Assembly: GCA_017467225.1 (NCBI GenBank)
Contig: JAFTSR010000411.1
Coordinates: 1 to 6,289, forward strand
Reading direction: 5' to 3'
DNA from: Clostridia bacterium
GTDB lineage: Bacteria; Bacillota_A; Clostridia; Oscillospirales; CAG-272
DNA length: 6,289 bases
Positions 1 to 6,187 of the stretch are shown in pieces (positions within the stretch are counted from its first letter, which is position 1; every line of letters starts with the position of its first letter). Below the pieces are notes generated by a model that was not told the DNA's origin, made no database searches, and worked only from the letters and a program-made list of their open reading frames with translations. The translations under genes and the position numbers were made by a program.

Positions 1-13
1 GGGAGGACACGGA

Positions 14-892
14 ATGAGAGACGATTTGCTGCAACGCATGGAGAGGGAGATGGACTCCTTTTCCAAAGGGCAAAGACAGATTGCCACCTATATTATCAAT
101 CACTATGAGAAAAGCGCGTATATGACGGCGTCCAAGCTGGGCGCGGCCGTCAACGTGTCGGAGTCTACTGTGGTGCGCTTTGCCATCGAGCTGGGCTTTG
201 CGGGGTATCCCGAATTCCAGCGCGCCATGCAGAATATCATTCGCAACCGCCTCAAATCCTTTCAGCGTATCGAGGTCACCAATCACCTCATCGGCGGCGG
301 TGACGTGCTGGAGAAGGTGCTGACCTCGGACGTCGACAAGATCAAGCACACGCTGGACACCATCGACCGCGAGGCTTTTGACGGCGCGGTGGATCAGCTG
401 ATCGCTGCCAAAAACATCTACGTTTTCGGCGTGCGCTCCTCGTTTGCACTTGCCACCACGCTCAGCTACAGCCTGCGCATGGTGTTTGATAACGTTCATC
501 TGATCCAGTCCACCTCGGGCAGCGAGGTGTTCGAGCAGATGCTGGGCATCGGACCGGATGACGTGCTGATTGCCATCAGCTTCCCCCGCTATTCCAAGCG
601 CGTGGTCAATGCGGTCGAGTTTGCGCATCGCGCAGGCGCGGACGTGGTTGCTCTGACCGACTCGGCAGCAGCCCCCATTGCGGCTTACGCCAATCAACTG
701 CTGACCGCGCAGAGCGATATGGCGTCTTTTATGGACTCGCTGGTTGCTCCCTTGAGCATTATCAATGCGCTGATCGTTGCGCTTTCTCGCAAGCGCCAGG
801 AGGACGTGACCGAGAGATTGCGCAAGCTGGAGCAGATCTGGGAGGATTACGAGGTCTACGACAGCCAGGGCGGAGGACAGGACAATGTCTGA
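14..892 (+). CDS. MurR/RpiR family transcriptional regulator (HTH + SIS domains)
   Basis: This is a DNA-binding regulator of the RpiR/MurR family, whose members usually sense a phosphorylated sugar or amino sugar and control sugar or cell-wall-sugar catabolism. The 292-residue length is normal for the family. The N-terminal HTH_6 domain spans about residues 1-77, with the helix-turn-helix around 37-60 (MTASKLGAAVNVSESTVVRF) and the usual GFAGYPEF stretch at 61-68. The SIS phosphosugar-binding domain spans about 125-260, with IYVFGVRSS at 135-143 and the second strand-loop around 183-217. The ATG at 14 is preceded by GGGAGG at 1-6, a good ribosome binding site. It overlaps the following flavoprotein gene by 8 nt, so the two are probably translationally coupled. 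No sugar gene is adjacent, so the effector cannot be named. The family is certain; the regulated target is unknown. Confidence 0.93.
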   Translation: MRDDLLQRMEREMDSFSKGQRQIATYIINHYEKSAYMTASKLGAAVNVSESTVVRFAIELGFAGYPEFQRAMQNIIRNRLKSFQRIEVTNHLIGGGDVLEKVLTSDVDKIKHTLDTIDREAFDGAVDQLIAAKNIYVFGVRSSFALATTLSYSLRMVFDNVHLIQSTSGSEVFEQMLGIGPDDVLIAISFPRYSKRVVNAVEFAHRAGADVVALTDSAAAPIAAYANQLLTAQSDMASFMDSLVAPLSIINALIVALSRKRQEDVTERLRKLEQIWEDYEVYDSQGGGQDNV

Positions 893-2149
893 TACCACCG
901 AGCGTCGCCCGACGGTTGCTGTCATCGGCGGCGGTGCTGCCGGTATGATGGCGGCGTACCATGCCGCGCAGATGGGCGTGCGAGTGCTGATGCTGGAGCG
1001 CACGGGGCGCTTGGGACGCAAGCTGCGCATTACCGGCAAGGGACGCTGTAACGTAACCAACGACTGCGATACGCAGGAATTTCTGAATAACGTGCGCACC
1101 AATCCGCGCTTTCTTTACACGGCTCTGGATCGCTTTTCTACCGCGGACACCAAGGCGTTTTTCGAGGAGCGCGGTGTGCCGCTCAAGACCGAGAGAGGCC
1201 GTCGCGTGTTCCCACTTTCCGATAAGGCCGGGGATATTGTCGGTGCGCTTGCCGATGCTTGCCACCGCGCAGGCGTCGAGGTGATCTACGAGCGCGTAAG
1301 CTCTCTGTGGCTGGAAAATGGCGCTCTGTGCGGCGTCAAGACGTCGGGAGGCAACTATGCCGCCGATGCCGTGATCGTTTGCACAGGCGGAAAATCTTAC
1401 CCTCTGACGGGCTCTGACGGCGACGGTTACACGCTGGCGCAGTCGGTCGGGCACACCGTGGTGCCGCCCAAGCCCTCTCTTGTGCCGATCACGGTCAAGG
1501 GCAGCATTTGTCCACAGCTGCAGGGCCTTTCGCTGAAAAACGTCGGCCTGCGCGTGGTGGATGCCGCGTCGGGCAAGACGGCCTATGAGGATTTCGGTGA
1601 GATGATGTTCACGCACTTTGGTATTACCGGTCCCATGGTGCTGTCAGCGTCCTCGCATTTGCACGATGTGAAGCCCGGCATGTACGATGCGCTGATCGAT
1701 CTCAAGCCTGCGCTGGACGAAAAAACGCTGGATGCGCGGTTGCTCTCCGATTTTGAAAAATACCGCAACAAGGATTTTTGCCACGCGCTGGATGACCTTT
1801 TGCCCAAGAAGCTGATTCCCGTTATCATTGCCGAGAGCGGCATTGATCCGCGTCTGAAGGTCAACGCCATCACGCGTGAGCAGAGAAGAGCACTTCTGAC
1901 GCTGCTCAAGGGCTTCCGACATTCCCTGACCGGCTTCCGTCCCATCGACGAGGCGATCATCACCTCGGGCGGTGTTAACGTCAAGGAAATTCAGCCCAAG
2001 ACCATGGAGTCCAAGCTGATGCGAGGGCTGTATTTTGCCGGTGAGGTCATCGACGTGGACGCGTACACCGGCGGATATAATCTGCAGATCGCCTTCTCCA
2101 CGGCAGTGCTGGCAGGTGAGAGTGCGGCGATGCAGGCTGCCTCCGGCGG

Positions 2150-2165
<16 letters not shown>
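885..2165 (+). CDS. NAD(P)/FAD-dependent oxidoreductase, HI0933/YhiN/BaiN (aminoacetone oxidase-like) family
   Basis: This is a predicted cytosolic flavoprotein of 426 residues, the usual size for the family. The N-terminal Rossmann dinucleotide-binding motif is VIGGGAAGMMAA (13-24), ending at the acidic residue E38 in the segment LERTGRLGRKL. The family motif GKGRCNVTN lies at 51-59. An FTHFGITGP-type segment sits in the middle insertion, and the C-terminal FAD signature comprises GEVIDVDAYTGG and YNLQIAF (about 386-404). Members have been called aminoacetone oxidase-like or BaiN-like; BaiN itself was linked to bile-acid dehydroxylation, but most homologues, probably including this one, have no proven substrate. 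The ATG at 885 overlaps the regulator's end (ATGTCTGA), and GGAGG at about 871-875 is a suitable ribosome binding site. The last four residues (QTLS) and the TGA are encoded by the first arm and loop of a hairpin, so the native C-terminus was probably altered by a repeat. Confidence 0.93.
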
Positions 2166-2548
<383 letters not shown>

Positions 2549-2584
2549 AACCTGGGCGACCGCATCCGCACGCCCGAGGCATCT

Positions 2585-2998
2585 ATGGCTGCTTCAAACG
2601 TCTCTGCCATTCCTGCCGTTCGCGCCTTCCTTCTGGATACCCAGCGTCAAATCGCCGCGCGCAACCACGTGGTCATGGACGGTCGCGACATCGGTACGGT
2701 CATTCTGCCTGACGCACCGGTCAAAATCTTTATGACGGCGTCACCCGAGGCACGCGCCCGTCGCAGAACGCTGGAGCTGCAGGCTAAGGGTCTGGATGTG
2801 AAATATGAGGACGTGCTGCGCGAGATGAACGAGCGTGACGCGCAGGACAGCGGACGCGCCATCGCGCCGGCGATTCCTGCCGAGGATGCCGTTCTTCTGG
2901 ATAACTCCGATCTGGATATCGAGGGCTCGGTTGACGCGGTGATCGCCATTATGCGTGAAAAGCTGGGCGAGGATGCTGTCAATTCGTTGAAAGGATAA
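2585..2998 (+). CDS. cmk: C-terminal fragment of CMP kinase (possible restart after premature stop)
   Basis: In the same frame as the upstream fragment, this 137-residue open stretch begins at ATG 2585, which is an internal methionine of the full enzyme (TPEASMAAS). GAGG at 2576-2579 lies 5 nt upstream and could permit re-initiation 36 nt beyond the stop, though these bases also encode conserved residues and may resemble a ribosome binding site by chance. The fragment carries MDGRDIGTV, the LID arginines and DSGRAIAP but no P-loop, so it could work only by pairing with the N-terminal fragment, which is speculative. Confidence 0.55.
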   Translation: MAASNVSAIPAVRAFLLDTQRQIAARNHVVMDGRDIGTVILPDAPVKIFMTASPEARARRRTLELQAKGLDVKYEDVLREMNERDAQDSGRAIAPAIPAEDAVLLDNSDLDIEGSVDAVIAIMREKLGEDAVNSLKG

Positions 2999-3003
2999 GC
3001 GCT

Positions 3004-3681
3004 GTGAAACAACAAACATCAGAGCGTGCCTTGGCACGCATTGAGCGGAAGGAACGCTTTTATAAACGGGCACATGCACTTTTGGCCAAGCTGGTTCTCA
3101 AGCTGTTCCGTATTCGCGTCTATCACGCCGAGCGAGAGCCTGCGGAGGAGAATTATCTGCTTTGCGCCAACCACACCGCTGCGATGGATCCCGTTGTGAT
3201 CTCTGCGGCACTATGCAAGCAGCAGCCGCATTTTATGGCGAAAAAGGAGCTGTTTCATATTCCCCTGGTGCGTGGGCTTGTGCGCATGTTCGGCGCTTTT
3301 CCCGTGGATCGCGCCGGAGACGTCGGTGCCATCCGTACCACCATGGAGCTGTTGCAGAACGGCAAATGCGTCGGTATGTTTCCGCAGGGAACACGCTGCC
3401 CGGGGAAAAATCCTGCAGAGACGGCAGATAAGCTGAAAAACGGTGCGGGTATGCTGTGCGTGCGGACGCAGGTGACGGTGCTTCCCGTATGCATTCGTGC
3501 CAAGGGTAACAAGCTGCGCCTGTTTGGCGGCGCGGATATTCTTGTCGGTGAGCCCGTCCGCTTTGACACCTTTGGCGTCGGCGAGCCGGGCCACGCTGAG
3601 TACGTGCGCGTGACACAGGAGATTTTCTCCCGTATTTGCGCCCTGTACAATGAGGAGAGCGGTGAGCAGCATGGAGCATAA
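3004..3681 (+). CDS. plsC: 1-acyl-sn-glycerol-3-phosphate acyltransferase (PlsC/LPLAT family)
   Basis: A membrane-associated acyltransferase that transfers an acyl chain to lysophosphatidic acid to make phosphatidic acid, the precursor of membrane phospholipids. The catalytic HX4D motif is NHTAAMD (56-62). The second motif is around GAFPVDR (97-103), the third is MFPQGTR (125-131), and the fourth region is around VLPVCIR. Glutamine replaces the usual glutamate of PEGTR. At 225 residues it has typical single-domain length; a basic, amphipathic N-terminus (about 1-40) probably binds membrane. The start is GTG at 3004, with AAAGGA at 2990-2995 giving 8-nt spacing; no better ATG exists before the catalytic motif. 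It lies 5 nt after the cmk frame and overlaps the next gene, so it belongs to the same operon. Substrate assignment within the LPLAT superfamily rests on context. Confidence 0.92.
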   Translation: MKQQTSERALARIERKERFYKRAHALLAKLVLKLFRIRVYHAEREPAEENYLLCANHTAAMDPVVISAALCKQQPHFMAKKELFHIPLVRGLVRMFGAFPVDRAGDVGAIRTTMELLQNGKCVGMFPQGTRCPGKNPAETADKLKNGAGMLCVRTQVTVLPVCIRAKGNKLRLFGGADILVGEPVRFDTFGVGEPGHAEYVRVTQEIFSRICALYNEESGEQHGA

Positions 3682-5716
3682 AAAAAGAGAGGTTATCGTG
3701 GCCGGAAATGCAGGCTTTTGCTTCGGCGTGCGGCGCGCTGCGGAGCAGCTGGAGGCTTCTCTGCGCGATCGGCAGGCAGGGCAGAGAATTGTGACGCTTG
3801 GCCACCTCATTCATAATGATATCTATAACGGGCGCATGGCTGCGCGCGGTGTGGAGACGGTCGGACTGGATCAGCTCGACGCGCTGATCGCTCGGGCAAC
3901 CCCTGAGCGTCCGGTGCTGCTGATCGTTCGCGCGCACGGCATCGCGCCCTGCGTGGAGGATATTTTGCGTGCCGGCGGTGAGGCAAATCCGGCCTTCACG
4001 TGGGTCGATTGCACCTGCCCGTTTGTCGCGCGTATTCATCAGATTGTGCAGAAGCATAACGATGCACAGCATCAGCTTTGGGTGTTCGGCAAGAAGAATC
4101 ACCCCGAGGTGACGGGCATTTTGGGCTGCTTTGACGGTGAAAAACACGTTTTTGACACGGCGGACGAATTTTTGCAGGCGATCGAGCAAAAAAAGGTCGA
4201 AAATTATTGTGCAAAAGTTCCTGTTGTCGTGGCTCAAACGACCTATTCTTTGGTCGAATGGGAGAAATCTCAAAAACTTCTCGAAAAGCTATGTACAAAT
4301 GCCTTAATTTTTGATACAATATGTAGTGTTACGGAAATGCGCCAGAAAGAGGCAGCAACCCTGTCGGCGGCGTGTGATCTGATGATTGTCATCGGTGACA
4401 AGCAAAGCTCTAACAGCACCAAGCTTGCGCACCTTTGTCAGAGTCAGGGAACACCAACCGTTTTTGTGCAGAGTGCTGCTGAACTTATGTCGCTGAATCC
4501 GTCAGCCTATCAGCGTATAGGCATAGTCGCCGGTGCATCGACGCCGAGCGATGTTATAGAGGAGGTATACAAAACCATGAGCGAAATGGAAAATTTCGAA
4601 ACATTGCTTGCGGAGGAAAATTCCGTCAAGACACTAAATACAGGGGATGTCGTTACGGGTATCGTCGAACACGTTTCTGACACTGAGATCCAGCTGGACC
4701 TCGGTACGAGCGTTACCGGCTATATCAAAGCTGAGCAGGTCACCGATGACTCGAGCGTCAAAATGACTGACCTGTATAAGAGAGGCGACAAGATCGAGGC
4801 TTTCGTCATCCGCGTCAGCGACGTTGAGGGCGTTGCAGAGCTGTCCAAGAAGAGAGTTGATTCCGATAAGAATTGGCTCAGCGTTGTTGCTGCTTGCGAG
4901 AGCGGCGAGATCATCGAGGGTAAGGTTATCGAGGCCGTTAAGGGCGGTATCGTTGTTCTGGTCAACGGTGCAAATCAGGTCTTCGTTCCCGGTTCTCACA
5001 CCGGCGTTCCGAAGGATGGCGATCTGACTGCTATGGTCGGTCAGACGGTTAAGCTGCGCATCATCGAGATCCGCGCACCCAAGAAGGCAATCGGTTCCAT
5101 CCGCAGCGTACTGCGCGAGGAGCGCCGCGCTAAGGAGGCTGAGTTCTGGGCTACCATCGAGAACGGCAAGGTATTCACCGGTGCTGTCAAGAGCATGACC
5201 TCTTACGGTGCATTTGTTGATCTGGGCGGCGTAGACGGCATGGTTCACGTAAGCGAGCTGTCCTGGAAGCGCATCAAGTCCCCTGCAGACGTTCTGGCAA
5301 TCGGTGATGAGATCACTGTTTACGTCAAGAGCTTTGACGCAGAGAAGAGAAAGATCTCTCTGGGCTACAAGACCGAGGCTACCAATCCTTGGAACATCTT
5401 TACATCGCAGTACGGCGAGGGCGACGTTGCTTCTGTTAAGATCGTCAGCCTGATGCCCTTTGGTGCATTTGCTGAGATCGTTGACGGCGTTGACGGCCTG
5501 ATCCACATCTCTGAGATCGCTAAGAAGCGCATCGCAAAGCCTGATGACGTTCTGTCCGTTGGTCAGATCGTGGACGTTAAGATCCGCGAGATCGACATGG
5601 AGAAGCAGAAGGTTGGTCTGTCCATCCGCGCTCTGCTTGAGGAGGCCGAGGAGGCTGCTGAAGAGGTTACCGAGGATGTCGTTGAGGACGTCTACGAGGA
5701 AGAGACCGAAGCATAA
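3671..5716 (+). CDS. ispH: Bifunctional 4-hydroxy-3-methylbut-2-enyl diphosphate reductase (IspH) / ribosomal protein S1 fusion
   Basis: The IspH half (about 1-300) catalyses the last MEP-pathway step, reducing HMBPP to IPP and DMAPP with a [4Fe-4S] cluster. Visible are AGFCFGV (C17), LIHN (H48), RAHG (H89), TCP (C116), HPEVTG (H144, E146), AQTT (188-191), DTIC (C218), SSNS (246-249) and GASTP (288-292), covering all three cluster cysteines and the substrate pocket. The second half has four S1 RNA-binding domains (about 323-392, 410-480, 499-566, 584-653; YGAFVDL and FGAFAEI mark the last two) and a very acidic tail. It corresponds to RpsA-like S1, shorter than the six-domain E. coli protein. 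This fusion is established in Clostridia. I chose ATG 3671 because GGTGAG at 3661-3666 precedes it and IspH proteins begin shortly before AGFCFGV; GTG 3662 (behind GAGGAG 3652-3657) or ATG 3650 are possible. It overlaps plsC by 11 nt. An internal start at 4577 may yield free S1. Confidence 0.94.
   Translation: MEHKKREVIVAGNAGFCFGVRRAAEQLEASLRDRQAGQRIVTLGHLIHNDIYNGRMAARGVETVGLDQLDALIARATPERPVLLIVRAHGIAPCVEDILRAGGEANPAFTWVDCTCPFVARIHQIVQKHNDAQHQLWVFGKKNHPEVTGILGCFDGEKHVFDTADEFLQAIEQKKVENYCAKVPVVVAQTTYSLVEWEKSQKLLEKLCTNALIFDTICSVTEMRQKEAATLSAACDLMIVIGDKQSSNSTKLAHLCQSQGTPTVFVQSAAELMSLNPSAYQRIGIVAGASTPSDVIEEVYKTMSEMENFETLLAEENSVKTLNTGDVVTGIVEHVSDTEIQLDLGTSVTGYIKAEQVTDDSSVKMTDLYKRGDKIEAFVIRVSDVEGVAELSKKRVDSDKNWLSVVAACESGEIIEGKVIEAVKGGIVVLVNGANQVFVPGSHTGVPKDGDLTAMVGQTVKLRIIEIRAPKKAIGSIRSVLREERRAKEAEFWATIENGKVFTGAVKSMTSYGAFVDLGGVDGMVHVSELSWKRIKSPADVLAIGDEITVYVKSFDAEKRKISLGYKTEATNPWNIFTSQYGEGDVASVKIVSLMPFGAFAEIVDGVDGLIHISEIAKKRIAKPDDVLSVGQIVDVKIREIDMEKQKVGLSIRALLEEAEEAAEEVTEDVVEDVYEEETEA
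4292..4320 (+). promoter_or_regulatory. Candidate internal promoter within ispH
   Basis: TGTACA (4292-4297, four of six matches to TTGACA) lies 17 nt from TACAAT (4315-4320, five of six matches to TATAAT). The -10 is preceded by TGA, giving an extended -10 (TGATACAAT). It sits in an unusually AT-rich pocket of the IspH coding sequence, about 255 nt upstream of the internal S1 start. A transcript from here would carry the S1 half. Coding constraints also shape this sequence, so it is only a candidate. Confidence 0.35.
4558..4579 (+). promoter_or_regulatory. Internal Shine-Dalgarno and ATG at the IspH-S1 junction
   Basis: AGAGGAGGT at 4558-4566 is close to a perfect anti-16S match and is the strongest in the operon. 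ATG 4577 follows in frame, 11 nt after AGGAGG, and begins the segment MSEMENFETLLAEEN just before the first S1 domain. It would produce a 379-residue free S1 protein ending at 5716. The bases also encode the conserved EEV of the IspH C-terminal helix, so coincidence is possible; the spacing is slightly long. Confidence 0.5.
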
Positions 5717-5730
5717 TCAAAGAAAATTCG

Positions 5731-5762
5731 ACGGGCTGTCGCTTTTGCGACAGCCCGTTTTT
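5731..5762 (+). terminator. Intrinsic terminator of the cmk-plsC-ispH/rpsA operon
   Basis: A perfect 12-bp GC-rich stem, ACGGGCTGTCGC (5731-5742) with its complement (5747-5758), has a TTTT loop and runs into five T residues. It starts 15 nt after the IspH-S1 stop codon, the expected place for operon termination. Confidence 0.93.
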
Positions 5763-5781
5763 CTGCCCTATTGCCATTTCC

Positions 5782-5818
5782 AAAAAAAATCAAAAAAATC
5801 GAAAAAATTTTTCAAAAA
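5782..5818 (+). promoter_or_regulatory. Phased A-tracts (curved DNA / UP element) upstream of the tRNA promoter
   Basis: A-runs begin at 5782, 5792, 5802 and 5814, close to one per helical turn, just upstream of the -35 box at 5823. Helically phased A-tracts bend DNA, and such tracts upstream of stable-RNA promoters can act as UP elements binding the RNA polymerase alpha subunit. The role here is inferred from position and sequence. Confidence 0.6.
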
Positions 5819-5822
5819 GGTA

Positions 5823-5850
5823 TTGACATTTTAAAAATTTGTGGTATAAT
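5823..5850 (+). promoter_or_regulatory. Strong sigma-70/sigma-A promoter for tRNA-Leu
   Basis: Consensus TTGACA (5823-5828) and consensus TATAAT (5845-5850) are separated by 16 nt, with TGG just before the -10 giving an extended -10. The start of transcription is expected near 5857, about 33 nt before the mature tRNA. A 7-bp hairpin (5856-5862 with 5868-5874, CGTTGTC arm) falls at the very start of the precursor leader. Confidence 0.92.
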
Positions 5851-5889
5851 AATAACGTTGTCAGGAAGACAACGAAAAACGCCACCGAT

Positions 5890-5976
5890 GCGGGTTTGGC
5901 GGAATTGGCAGACGCGTAAGATTCAGGTTCTTATGATCGCAAGATTGTGGAGGTTCAAGTCCTCTAACCCGCACCA
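5890..5976 (+). tRNA. tRNA-Leu (anticodon CAG)
   Basis: An 87-nt tRNA with a long variable arm, as expected of a class II leucine tRNA. The acceptor stem GCGGGTT (5890-5896) pairs perfectly with AACCCGC (5966-5972). Discriminator A73-equivalent (5973) and encoded CCA (5974-5976) follow. The D-arm contains GGCGGAATTGGCAGACGC. The anticodon stem TAAGA/TCTTA encloses TTCAGGT, giving anticodon CAG (reads CUG). The T-loop is TTCAAGT. It sits behind its own strong promoter and is followed by a terminator, so it appears to be a single-gene unit. Confidence 0.96.
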
Positions 5977-5984
5977 AAACAAAG

Positions 5985-6009
5985 AAATCGGGTTCATCCC
6001 GATTTTTTT
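5985..6009 (+). terminator. Intrinsic terminator after tRNA-Leu
   Basis: An 8-bp stem, AAATCGGG (5985-5992) with CCCGATTT (5998-6005), has a TTCAT loop and a run of seven T (6003-6009). It begins 9 nt after the CCA end of the tRNA. Confidence 0.88.
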
Positions 6010-6032
6010 GTTTTTCATGCTTTTTTGACGCA

Positions 6033-6115
6033 GAACCTCGCAAATGCGCAGCATTTGCTGTTTTGCGCTATGCTGTACTGACGACTGGATGTTCTTTGGG
6101 CGCAAAACGGGGTTC
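6033..6115 (+). other. Unexplained structured segment, potential three-way-junction RNA
   Basis: Three stems abut almost without unpaired bases. The closing stem is GAACCTC (6033-6039) with GGGGTTC (6109-6115), including one G.T pair. A hairpin GCAAATGC-GCA-GCATTTGC occupies 6040-6058. A stem GTTTTGCGC (6060-6068) with GCGCAAAAC (6100-6108) encloses 31 nt. No reading frame or known RNA family is recognised. It lies between two terminators; it could be a small structured RNA, a mobile-element remnant or a decayed tRNA copy. Confidence 0.4.
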
Positions 6116-6137
6116 GTAAGTCCTCTAAGTTGCACCA
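6109..6137 (+). pseudogene. tRNA-Leu-like 3' end remnant (T-arm and GCACCA)
   Basis: This segment resembles the 3' end of the tRNA-Leu 160 nt upstream. It shares GGTTC, the 11-nt AAGTCCTCTAA (6118-6128) and GCACCA (6132-6137). The T-loop is two bases too long, and no matching 5' acceptor strand (GCAACTT) is found upstream, so it cannot form a normal tRNA. A terminator follows immediately, as for a real tRNA gene. It is probably a decayed or truncated tRNA copy, or an attachment-site-like duplication of a tRNA 3' end. Confidence 0.5.
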
Positions 6138-6165
6138 AGTCCAAGTCGAAAGGCTTGGACTTTTT
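6137..6165 (+). terminator. Intrinsic terminator after the tRNA-like remnant
   Basis: An 11-bp stem, AAGTCCAAGTC (6137-6147) with GGCTTGGACTT (6152-6162), has one G.T pair and a GAAA (GNRA) tetraloop. It leads into a T-tract (6161-6165, then CTTTT). Confidence 0.88.
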
Positions 6166-6187
6166 CTTTTCTGCCGGGAGGGCTATG

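Noticed and set aside
762..1616. Long minus-strand open frame opposite the flavoprotein gene
   Set aside because: The translation is arginine/histidine-rich with no recognisable domain, while the + strand frame has full family motifs; it is an antisense shadow of GC-rich coding sequence.
3233..4273. Long minus-strand open frame across plsC and ispH
   Set aside because: It runs antisense through two genes with clear motifs and shows no domain or plausible ribosome binding site.
4634..5506. Minus-strand open frame opposite the S1 domains
   Set aside because: It is a shadow created by the biased codons of the S1 half; the + strand encodes four obvious S1 domains.
5782..5818. CRISPR-like or simple tandem repeat
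   Set aside because: There are only short A-runs with 10-bp phasing and no unique spacers; promoter-associated curved DNA is the better reading.
5771..6028. Small + strand open frame of 85 codons
   Set aside because: It runs through the A-tracts, the promoter and the whole tRNA-Leu gene and has no ribosome binding site.
6033..6137. T-box riboswitch or intact second tRNA
   Set aside because: No T-box signature or specifier stem is visible, and the tRNA-like 3' end lacks a complementary 5' acceptor strand and has an oversized T-loop.
5923..6144. Minus-strand open frame of 73 codons over the tRNA 3' half and structured segment
   Set aside because: It is antisense to the tRNA and two terminators, with no recognisable domain.
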